From: Ostrinia nubilalis
Lineage: Eukaryota > Arthropoda > Insecta > Lepidoptera > Crambidae
Assembly (NCBI RefSeq): GCF_963855985.1
Contig: NC_087092.1
Span: 8,680,001-8,744,000 of the forward strand
Direction: 5' to 3'
DNA: 64,000 bases
This document shows, piece by piece, positions 23,336 through 33,700 of this stretch (position 1 is the first letter of the stretch; each line of letters opens with the position of its first letter). The position numbers and the translations under genes were made by a program. A model generated the notes under the pieces. The model was given only the letters and a program-made list of their open reading frames with translations. It did no database searches and was not told where the DNA came from.

Positions 23336-25468
23336 ACGAAATAGGAAAGAATGTAACTATCAAAAATCTTCTATAAGGCAGCATTTTTCCAATTTCGCAA
23401 CGAGCGCGGCAATCACACTTAACTAACAGACTAACAGAGAGCATAGCGAAATCTATTTTAATCACCAATTTTCAAAACTCAGGGAACACTTTCCAGATAA
23501 TCACGTTAATTTGTACCAAACGACTGGACTATACTTAAATTGATATAAAAATTGGGTACATCTTCTCAAAAACAAAAGAACTGGTGCTAAAAGGGTTAAG
23601 TGACGTTTTGACATTTGTAGAGGGCCTTGTAGAAGGGGAGGCTATGGTGCTGAATGTGGATTAACTTGAGTGTCATAGTAACTTATTAGACTGCTAAGTT
23701 TGATGATAAAAAGAAAAATATTTTATTCAATGTACATAGTCTGGTCATAAGTTCTGTCATATGATAATAACTTTTGAATTTTGAATGAAGGTTTCAAAAA
23801 CATTTTTTACTGAATTAGAATTAAAAAGAAAAAATGTGCGATAGTTCGAATTTTATTATGTGTAGTGGACGCATAAAGAAGTCCGAACTGTAGTTGTCAC
23901 GTTGCATTGCTACGCGCCAAAGCAGATTTTCGTTGTGCTGAAAAAATTTTGTTTATCTTTTCATTAAATGATAGGTATAGGTGTACCAGAATCTCATGGC
24001 AAACAAAAATACTGGAAAAGTGTGTCTTTCATATGGCAAATGTCTATGGCTTTATTGTCACCTGTCAACGTAAATCAAGTGAACTGTCAATCGCTGTAGA
24101 AATTTTGTAATCTCTTCATGCCTATTTGTTATTTTTGTGAAAAAGTCGAAAAAGCTCAAGCAAGTCATATTGTTTTCAATGTGTATTGTAAAATAAGGCA
24201 TAATTCAAAGTCAATCTTTGATTTTAAAGCGCGTCGTTGAGTTGACAGTAAGTTGGAGTGAAATTGGATACATTTAGTTTATTACCTAACTGCGTCAGAA
24301 GGAGGGTTTTTTAAATATTATTCTTATAATAGCTGCTTTATCGGGGGTTTCAGGTGTACCTCATAAATTGGTGCAGAGGAATGGTGAAAATGTTATGACC
24401 ATGTAAATAAAATTGAAAAAGATTTCATCAAGTAAGATGTAAGATAGAATAATTGAAATGGTGGAAGAGCAATTTATAATAAATAACTCTTTATCTTGAT
24501 CATCTATTGAAGAAAAGTGGAATCCTTGGAATCGTTTTCTAGTTCTGAATGAAGTGATTAGTTATAAGTATGATACATAATAAAATTAGTTACATAAATT
24601 AATATACGATTTACTTATTTTTCAAGACATTTTCCTATTATATTACTGACGGGATTGCTACCATGTACCTTAGTTTTGAGTTTCCAATATTTCGGCACTG
24701 TTGCAAGCGCCATGGTCACCGAGTAACTGAAGAAATTAAAACCAGACATCGTTCAGATGTGCGTTCAAAAGACCTGAGATTCAAAAAATCCCACGTTTTG
24801 TTTAAACAGTAAGCGAAAAAAAAGTGACTTGAAAATGGAATACAAAATGATAAGGTATCGTAAATGATAAGTCTTTATCAATGAAGAAGCAGAAGTTCAT
24901 TTTCATGTGACCTCCATCTAGGCTAGTTTCCATCGTCACTCAAAGTTTGGCTGCGGTCTCAAATTTGGGCTTAATTGAGGTATTTTTTGGGTGAGAGGCA
25001 TAAAAACTAATGCCGTTTTATATCAAAAATTCATACTTAGAGGTAATCAGCCAGTCAGCCAAGTACAAAGTATTTCCTTGTATGTTAGTCAGCCACTCTT
25101 TAGTAAGTCCCGACATCCCCGCTTCGGCTCCCCTACTAACCATTCTAACCATTGTACACAGATAATATCTTACATGCAGCTTTTCATGTTACTACGTCAC
25201 ATTTTCTAAATCCGCGCGGAAAATCGCTCCTAGCGGAAGAGCGCACTTTGAGCTTGAATATTTCAGTCATTTTTAAAGATATCAAAAAAGTAAAAATACA
25301 GTATTCATTCTAATTTGTTGTAGTTTCTTTTGGCATCTTCAACAAAAATTGTGCGCCATGTCCATTACACTGGTCAACACATGTTTTTTTTCCTTTAATT
25401 TTTTTTCTGTTATTGGGTATTTCTATGGCCCTGATTGTGAAAAAAATACTGGGAGATCGTCAACAGCT

Positions 25469-25792
25469 TTACTTTTTAAAATATAGTTTTATTATTTTGA
25501 CAAAAAAATACGAAAAATTACACATTGTGTTGATAAAATATCTATTGAACACTAGCAAATGATCTTTTATATGATTTCTTTGAATAGACAAGTTTGAGTA
25601 GATCTCGTTGCAAATTCCAGCATGGTCTGCCATCCATATATGATCACTACCGCCCCTGATAACCTTCTTCCATTGTCCGAAAATTCTAATGACATCTTTT
25701 ATCCTGCTCCTCACTAAACTCACCCACATTTTGTGGAAATCGATGTTAATGCGAGTACCTACATGAAGTGTATTTTTATGCCCATGTTGCAC
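25469..25792 (-). other. Unrecognised 107-codon frame inside the 5.4-kb transposon
   Basis: The frame reads WVSLVRSRIKDVIRIFGQW, KKVIRGGSDHIWMADHAGIC and NLSIQRNHIKDHLLVFNRY. I recognise no domain. It is the longest frame in the element that is not explained by a nested LINE, so it could be a relic of the element's own protein or chance. The putative start is near 25792; the 3' end is AT-rich and probably spurious. Confidence 0.25.
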
Positions 25793-26039
25793 CCTAGCTC
25801 TTGCAAGTTGGATAGCATGCTCTCAACAATTTCTTTTTGCTTAGGAAATTACTTATAACCAAAAATAATAATTCCAAGCTTAGGACTGGACTTCAGTCAT
25901 TGAATTCTTAAAATTACGATCATTTAGGTACCAGTTGCCTAATGTGAGTCCCATCAAAAATTACCAACATTCAAGTTTTCTGTGCTTAATCCTGAAAACT
26001 TTCATGAAAGAAAATTATAACATTCGTTACTTTTGTCAA

Positions 26040-26140
26040 GCGCCTTCACAAAATCAAAAATCAAAATCAAAAGTATTTATTCAGTTTAGACCACAAGTGG
26101 CACTTATGACAGACTGTTTCAAGATGCCAAGGTTAATATA
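26040..26140 (-). mobile_element. Possible LINE 3' end
   Basis: The stretch 'caaaatcaaaagtatttatt' then 'ttagaccacaagtggcactt' resembles the reverse complement of a common lepidopteran LINE terminus with an imperfect simple-repeat tail. No coding part remains. Confidence 0.4.
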
Positions 26141-26224
26141 AAGTGGTGGAAGTACGGTGATACGGTCTTGGCTAACTAAAGGCATGTTTATAAAATAGTT
26201 TGTATCAACTTTAGCTGAAAAGCA

Positions 26225-26299
26225 AAAAGTTGTGTATGCGGGAAGCCGCACTCGATCACAACGGAATCCACGCGTACGAAGTCGCGGGCAGCCGCTAGT
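26225..26299 (+). mobile_element. Helitron-like 3' end
   Basis: A GC-rich segment ending 'cgtacgaagtcgcgggcagc' then CGCTAGT has the Helitron-type CTAG end in this AT-rich DNA. The 5' end is not defined. Confidence 0.5.
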
Positions 26300-27362
26300 C
26301 TTTCCATATCTATGTGCGGAAACGTCACGAAATCTGAATTTTAGCTGACCTCCTTACCCCTCATAAAAGCCAAGGTAAATTTTATTGATCGGTCTATGTT
26401 ATGTTTAGGTTATTTTATTGATTTAAGGAAAGTACGCGAAGATGCTTATTTCTGTTCAATTTAGTTTTTAATTGTAATAAAATATAGTTATTTTAATGTT
26501 CATATTTTTCATTTCACTTTCATTTATTCGACTGACTGTATTGTGTCAGTTTGCAACTGTGTCCACGTGGGAATGTGTCTGATTGAAAATGTGTCCCGTT
26601 GAAATTGTGTCCCGTTGGAACTAAATCAGAATAACATATAGGCTATAATTTATGACGATCTGTGACAAACTAAACTAGATCTGTCACAAAACTAGTAAAC
26701 CATACGTAAACCAACGCAAATCCGGTGAAAAATTAAAAAAGCGTTCCGTGTCGGGATAAAAAAACGGATGTATATGAGGTCCGGCGAAAAAATTTTCGTC
26801 TAGCAATAAAAAATTTGAATTTGAATTTATCTAGGAAAGAAACGGCCTTTTTGGCCTTCACTGGACCCTGGGACTTGCCGGGCACGTGTTTTATTAGGAT
26901 GCTGGAGCCGAACACTCCGATGCTATCCCGATCTGAACCACGAGGACGACTGGCCCACCGAAGGGCCTACCTGCGTCATGCTTAACACCAACGTTACAAT
27001 AGGTACCAAACTAAATAAAGTGGACTATTATTGTCAAGTTATTCACTCTGAAAAATGAAAAACTGGACAAGTGCAAGTTGGACTCGCCCACCGAGGGTTT
27101 CATAGGATTCAACTGCGAAGTCAAGCGAGATTTAATCACTGGATTCCATGTAGCAGAAGTTTGAAACCATCTTCCCAATTGAAGTTCTTATATTCTTAAT
27201 TTCAATGGCTTCACGCATTTTAACTCTTGAATAAAATTGGCGATCTGTAGAGAGAACTTACATTTCGTGAAAATGAAACCCAGTGCCTACTGACTTCGCT
27301 ATATGTATGGCAGTTTTTTACAGCGACCCTCTCTGCAATTTATTGTAGGTATAAATAAATAA

Positions 27363-27690
27363 TCATGTTTCCCTGCGTGATCGAATCAGAAATGAGGAGA
27401 TTCGCAGGAGAACCAAAGCTACAGACATAGCTCGCATAATTGCTGAAATCAAGTGGCAGTGGGCGGGGCACATAGCTCGTAGAGACGATGGCCGTTGGGG
27501 CAGAAAAGTTCTCGAGTGGCGACCACGAGCTGGAAGACGTAACGTGGGCAGGCCTCCTACTAGGTGGACCGACGATCTGGTAAAGGTCGCGGGAAGAGCC
27601 TGGATGCGGGCAGCGCAGGACCGTTCATTGTGGAAAATCTTGGGGGAGGCCTTTGTCCAGGAGTGGACGTCATTTGGCTGAAACGAACAA
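27363..27690 (+). mobile_element. RTE-like LINE 3' fragment
   Basis: Plus-strand translation gives SLRDRIRNEEIRRRTKATDI, IKWQWAGHIARRDDGRWGRK and [20 protein letters not shown], then the 'ctttgtccaggagtggacgt' tail. It is very similar to the copy at 22904 but 5'-truncated at a different point. Confidence 0.88.
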
Positions 27691-27789
27691 TACATAATCA
27701 TACAAAGGCACTATTTTCGATAAGCACAAGTAACAAAAGGCATATTTTTAGTTTACCATTTAGAAGACATAATATTCAAAAAGCATTGT

Positions 27790-27822
27790 AGAAATAGAAA
27801 TAGAAATAGAAATAGAAATATT
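27790..27822. repeat. ATAGAA hexamer microsatellite
   Basis: About five tandem AGAAAT/ATAGAA units, followed by 'atttatttgtctttg'. Such tails commonly mark a LINE end. Confidence 0.7.
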
Positions 27823-28232
27823 TATTTGTCTTTGAATATTTGTATTTGTAATATTCAATAAGCATATTGAGTCATCATACCTGCAAATGTCCGTCTGTTT
27901 CGTTTTGAGGTACGGAACCCTATTACGGAACATTCTAATTTTGTTTTGTGTTTGTTAGAAACGAAAAGTGTTTTTTGTTGACAAGTGTAATTTTAGTAAA
28001 GTAACAAAGGTGAACCATTTTTTACTTAAGTAGACAGGTAATGGTAAAATGCTTTGTGTATGTCAAAAGATACCTGATCGCATGGTTATTTCGAATGAAT
28101 TCTATGGAACTCAAAAAAAATGATATGTCTAACAGCGAAGCGGCCTGAAGGAACGTATTCATGCCTAACTTCAGTGTGAATCATTTAACAATCGTCCACT
28201 TCATTTAGTCCTAACAATTTGCATGAGCGAGA

Positions 28233-28440
28233 TATAAATATGGAATGGGTGTGTGTGATAAGGATGGGTAGAGGTTAAACTTGTTGGTATTGTGACGAAG
28301 TATGAATGATAAGGCATGGCGCAGTTAGGCCCCGCGACCGGTCTGTCGTCGTTGAGATCGCGACAGCGTCGGAGTGTTTCGCTCCGGCAACCAAATAAAC
28401 CACGTGGCCGGCAAGCAAGTCTCAGGCTCGAGTGAGTACA
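28233..28440 (+). promoter_or_regulatory. Candidate CAD promoter and noncoding first exon
   Basis: The CAD start codon lies 3 bp after a 3' splice site (AG at 30787-30788), so a noncoding exon must lie upstream. The best candidate is the GC-rich patch at 28310-28435. It contains a TATAAATA at 28233-28240, a CACGTG E-box at 28401-28406 and a good donor, CTCGA then GTGAGT, at about 28432/28433. This is inference: transcription start data are absent. Confidence 0.35.
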
Positions 28441-29052
28441 CGCATATACCGACAATAACACGGGTCAGTAACCAGTGTGTCTGTCGAGATCGATTATTGA
28501 CCCCTAGTTGTATTCCTAAGATATTCGCTGTTGTTACCATGCAGCGCCATACCTTACACATGTGATGAACTTTTTATAATACAGCCTCACGTCTTTGAAT
28601 TTTAGAAATAATATTCCTAATTTTAAAACTAGTGAATTTACTGTGACTTGCATACAATTTTATAAACCTACGTAATTTGTGCAGAAAATTATTAGTAATT
28701 TATAATGTCATTTTATGTCACGAATTTCATTCTAAAAACAACTATAAATACTCAAGTAGGTATATCGTCTTCAAATAACAGGTGAACCTACATAAAAATG
28801 ATGTGTAGTAGTTTATTGGTATTAATAAAATTTGCCATTTTATTTAAAGATCACTATTTTTTAGTAGTATTTTTTTTTTGCTAACGAGTTGTTTTTGGGG
28901 GTTTAATTTAAAATAAAAAATAAATGTTATTGCGAAAATAATTTCTTGAAATCTGTCAGATAAAATTTAATAATTACTTATTACATTAATATGTAATGAA
29001 TAGCTATTGAATTATAACTTGAATAATAAACCCATAAAATAATATTAAAGAA

Positions 29053-29226
29053 CTAGCTGACCCGGCGAACTTCGTACCACCTATGTTCATCAGAAATAAT
29101 GTATGATTCTAATGGTGAATGCATTTTTCAAATCAGTCTAATAGTTTTGCAGCCTATTCAATACAATATAAACAAACAATGAAATCATTCCTCTTTATAA
29201 TATTAGTAAGTAGGTAGGTATAGAAA
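29053..29226 (-). mobile_element. Helitron-like element, minus orientation
   Basis: It begins CTAGCTGACCCGGCGAACTT, the reverse of a Helitron 3' end (same family as 32882-33065 and 42951-44199), and ends near 'ataatattagtaag'. The far end is approximate. Confidence 0.65.
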
Positions 29227-29342
29227 GCTCGACTCGACTTACAATCTACATTTCTTATCATTAAACATAAAAATGCTTGTTGTGTTAATGCACATTCATT
29301 AATCGCAAAAATAATTAGTTATAATGTAAATGTGTAAGTGTA

Positions 29343-29548
29343 TCTTCTCTACTATAAAAATGAATCGCAAAATGTGTTGGTAAGCGCATAACTCAACAAC
29401 GCCTGGACCAATTTTAGCAATTCTTTTTTTTAAATGTTCATCGATGTCCAAGGATGGTTTTTACGGCGAGAAAAATTCGAATAATTTCCGGGAAATCCTT
29501 AAAAACAGCTCTTTTATCACGCGGGCGAAGCCGCGGTCGGAAAGCTAG
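29343..29548 (+). mobile_element. 206-bp Helitron-like element
   Basis: It starts TCTTCTCTACTATAAAAATG after A and ends in a GC-rich hairpin (cgcgggcgaagccgcgg) and 'gaaagCTAG' before T, consistent with A-T target insertion. Confidence 0.75.
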
Positions 29549-30791
29549 TAAATAATAAATTGCAGTATAGGTCATAGGTAAACATGTTAACCTATTCGAT
29601 ATTATACATATTTTATGTAATAAATTGTGTATGAAAATATTCAATTTATCAAGGAAAAGCATCCACTTGCAAATATGTCCAGATTCAGCTTTAATTTTGA
29701 CGACCTAAGTAATTTATATAAGGTTTTGAGAAGTTGTAACGGAAAACCGTCGTAACACGAAGCTTGCAAGACATTCTTGTAGTTATGTCTAGAGACACGA
29801 TCATAAATTCCTTTAAGGAAGTTTCAATCTAAAAATACGTAATAAATAATATCCGGTTTAGTTACAACTTACATCGAAATATAAAAAATGTATCTGTGAG
29901 AGAGACAAAAATAGATACTATAATTATGAAATAGGAAGAATAACAGTAGACAGGAAACAATTTTATACAATCTAACGTCATTAAATAATCAACTATAGTT
30001 TTTAAAAAATTAAATATAACATGAAACACATCTATACCTAATTAAGTTTTTTAATGACACCAAACCAAGCTTAAAAGTTGATAAAAACATAAAAGTCCGA
30101 TAATTTTGTACATACCTACATATTTTCAAATCCTAGTCCTTCTATGATTAAAAAAAATAATTCTGAAAAATATTTTATTATTATTTATGGTCTTTTTTTT
30201 CAGCTAACAAATTGGGTAGTAAGTATATCCGAAGACATGTTATAGGTTTCAGAATATGAAAAGAAGTAAAAATCATATTTTCAGTAAGCTCCTAGCCCTT
30301 AACTTGCGTGTAAAAGCTAACATAATTGACTAAATACTATAACCTTAGGTACCTATGCACGATATTATATCACTGTTTTGGTAAATGTAACATCTAGGAC
30401 AAACAAAACATCGAGTTTGATGTTAATTAAAGAGCACACAGTGCGCCATTGTTCTATCTGAAGTATGGAGGTACCTGAATCTTGTATAATGTGACTATAA
30501 TAGGTAGGTACTTACCACATTTCTTTTACGCGTTACATATTTTTCAATTTGCAATTGCAACACTTTCATAGAAAAATCTAAATATTTACAAAAACTAGTA
30601 AATATTTAGAATTTTCAATAGAATTTTGGCTATAGGTTCGAGTTGAAGCGTACTAAAGACGTCCTTTTTCGGCCTAGTCATTCACTCTTATTTAGCTTTG
30701 CGGGGCATTAAAACCGCACTTAGCCTCTGTGCGTTTTATGATTGGGCTTGGATTATACTGAATTAAAGTTATTTATTTAATATTTTAGACG

Positions 30792-33700
30792 ATGGACAAG
30801 GACCTAAGTTGCGAAGTGGGGCCGGCATGCAGCCTGGTGCTGTCAGATGGCTCCGTGTTCCAGGGCCGCAGCTTTGGAGCTCAAGTTCCTGTTGAAGGAG
30901 AAGTTGGTTAGTACTTCTGTAATAGAAAATAATTGAATCAGAACCATAGTCACTGCTGCCATCATTGCTTTCACGAGCAATGTGTTCTGTTTTTGGGCAT
31001 ATTGCTGCGACACCTGCCCCGCCCCCTTGTCACATCACCCTTTAGTTTCTGTGATCTGTGATCAGGATCATAAAATATCATGACCTACGCTATCTGCTGT
31101 GACGTGTTGTGGTATTAGTATAGCACAGAACTTGGTGGTTATTTTCGTTTAAAAACCAATATATTATGAATTTTTTGAAAACCACACAACCGATAAGAGC
31201 ACAATAACTTCGTAAAAAGGGACTGTGCGTATGGCTTTATTAAGTCTTCTGTGAAATGAGCAATCAATGAAATAAAAACTGGAAGGAAGTGCGAGCCTAA
31301 CTCGCGCACTGGAGGGTCCAGTATCCCCTTTTTCCTTTCCAGTGTCTTCTAACTTCTTGTCATTAATAGGCAATTTAATGTGGGAAGTATTCAATAGATT
31401 TTAATTTACTGGTGAATTATCGATTTTATTGCGATTTGTTTTTATTATTTATCTGTTAAGTACTTGGTTTATTGTTTCAAAAATTAAATTCGAAACCGGA
31501 TCAATCTTGAATGGATTATTTAAATATTATCATTATATTTTAGGCATACCAACATCGATAAAATACATAATTCTAACGGATTTACTAAAATAAAAATCCT
31601 TCTAAAGCGGATTTACTTTATCTTCAATTTGTATGTAACAGGATTAGAACAACAAACGCTGTTCCGTATTTTTTTACGACATTCTGTGTTAGCTTCTTAG
31701 CTCCCCTTTTACCTAACCGTCTGGAAAAAAAGAGGAGGTTCTCAATTGGACTGTATTTTTTAGAAATGTTTCATGAATTTTTAAAACTTGCGAAATCGAT
31801 TGCTTCAGTTGGAATTCGAACCCGACCACGACAAACTGCTCTGTATATTTTTCATAAATGCTAGAAAACTTTTGCCATCTCCTAATGTACGTAAGTCAGC
31901 ACATCAAGCTAAACATAGTAGTGGCGTCTTTATTCGATACTGGCTGGCGACTGTACTATTTTCTGTCTATGCACAGGCACAAAATTTTAAAATATTTTGT
32001 GGCACAGGCGTCAGGCTACAAGTGCTTCGACAGGCTAAAATGTATTTTTTTATTAACTTTTCTTCTTCTTCTTGTCGTGTCAAAAATCCGCTACAAGAGT
32101 GGCGTTGTCAGTAGCATTCATTTGGGCACAAAGGGCACAACATCATGTACTTCATCGACTGGGGAACACAACCACACTTGCACTCCAAGTTTAAGTCATT
32201 CAAGAAACCCCACCTGAACAGGGACAATCTACGGCCTACCTGCGTCCGAAGTCTTTTCCTAGTAACTATTTACTATATATTTACAGATATTTTTTAATGG
32301 CAACCAAACTTCTGTGGAAGGTTTATTTCTGCCAGTATCGAGTGAAAAATATCAATATAATGTTTCAGCTTGTTCGTTCGTTCGTTTCAGCCAAATGACG
32401 TCAACTGCTGGACAAAGGCCTCCCCCAAAGTTTTCCATAAGCTCAAGCTTCCCAAGGGTTTCAGCTATAATCTAATATTATTATTCGTGTTCTTCAGTAT
32501 TCCAGACTGGTATGGTGGGTTATCCAGAGTCGCTGACAGACCCCTCCTACCATGCTCAGCTGTTAGTACTCACGTACCCTCTGGTCGGCAACTACGGTGT
32601 TCCCGACGAAGAGGACCACGATGAACATGGACTTCCCAGGTTAGTTGTTAATTTTGTTAAGTTTCTTCTAATACTCGTATTTCGTATCACAAGGTTTGTT
32701 ATGAAAGTCCAAAACGGCTTGACCGATTTTCATGTTTTTTTTTTGTGTTTATTTGATAGGAGAATAAGTTTTAGATGTTTTAAATAAATAATAATAGGAT
32801 ACAAATATCCTACTAGCTTTTGCCTGCGGCTTCACCCGCGTGAAATTTCGTTTGTCACAGATCGTCATAAATTATAGTCTACTAGCTGACCCGGCGAACT
32901 TCGTACCGCCTTAGCGTAGAGATTTTCTTAATATTTTTTTCCGTAAGAACCGTCCTTGGACTTCCACAAACATTAAAAAAAAAGAATTATCGAAATCGGT
33001 TCAGCCGTTCACACGTGATGCCGTGACAACGCGAAACGGGTTTCATTTTTATATATATAGATAGATATGTTATTCTGGGTTATAAAACTTATAAACATGT
33101 GATATAATACTGTGAAGTTTCATCAAAATCCGTTCAGTAGTTTTTCCGTGAAAGAGTAACAAACATCCAGACATCCAAACCTTCGCATTTATAATATAAT
33201 AAGTATAAGTAGGAAGTGCAAAAAGTTTGCTGCTTCAATACTAAATATTAATAAAATGTACAACTAGGTAGCAGCACGAGCAGTCTGCTTAGAGATTGTT
33301 TCTAATGCAGAATAAGGGATGTTGTTGTTTCTTTTTAACAAACTTTTTATTACATAATATACAACCTTAGTAGCATAGGTATCTTATTTCGTTTGTAGCT
33401 AACAAAGCTATGATAATTATTTTCTTACAGGTGGTTCGAATCGAGCCGCATTTGGGCAGCAGGATTGATAGTAGGCGAAGTTAGCACAAAAGCTTGCCAC
33501 TGGCGCGCGCGCCGTTCGCTAGGATCCTGGCTAGCCTCTCGAGGAGTGCCCGGTCTCTGCGATGTCGACACTCGAGCCCTCACTCATCGTCTGCGATCGG
33601 GGGTCATGTTGGGGAGAATCGTTCAAGGCGTGCCCCCGTTAGGCCCTCTTCCGCCGCTATCCGATCCAAACACAAGAAATTTAGTCGCTGAAGTATCCAT

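Larger units (their letters stand above)
21216..26627. mobile_element. 5.4-kb DNA transposon with 70-bp TIRs and 8-bp target duplication
   Basis: The terminal repeats at 21216-21285 and 26558-26627 match in inverted orientation at 68 of 70 positions. They begin GATTTGGTTCC/GATTTAGTTCC. The exact duplication AGAATAAC flanks it (21208-21215, 26628-26635), and the interrupted Lep1 Helitron reads through once the element is removed. Each TIR is built of 16-bp units of the form CAACGGGACACATTTT. Inside lie a SINE, a Lep1 copy, an RTE fragment and a short minus-strand frame at 25469-25792. An 8-bp duplication fits hAT, P or Merlin families, but the ends match none that I recognise and no transposase was identified. 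Confidence 0.85.
21086..26690 (+). mobile_element. Lep1-type Helitron, copy B, split by a 5.4-kb insertion
   Basis: The 5' part (TCCTACTAATACATATTATA onward, 21086-21215) stops at AGAATAAC and resumes at 26628 with AGAATAACATATAGGC. The right portion has a deleted and rearranged 3' end before CTAGT at about 26690. Copies A and B are both followed by the same 'aaaccatacgtaaaccaacg' segment (from 21062 and about 26695), so they were probably once a tandem pair. Confidence 0.8.
28562..30788 (+). other. Probable 5' intron of CAD, with Helitrons
   Basis: AT-rich DNA without coding frames, containing the two Helitron copies listed at 29053 and 29343. If the candidate first exon is right, this is intron 1. 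Confidence 0.4.

Noticed and set aside
28201..28565. Three overlapping frames on both strands before CAD
   Set aside because: They lie in a GC-rich patch, lack motifs, and are better explained as a promoter/5'UTR region.
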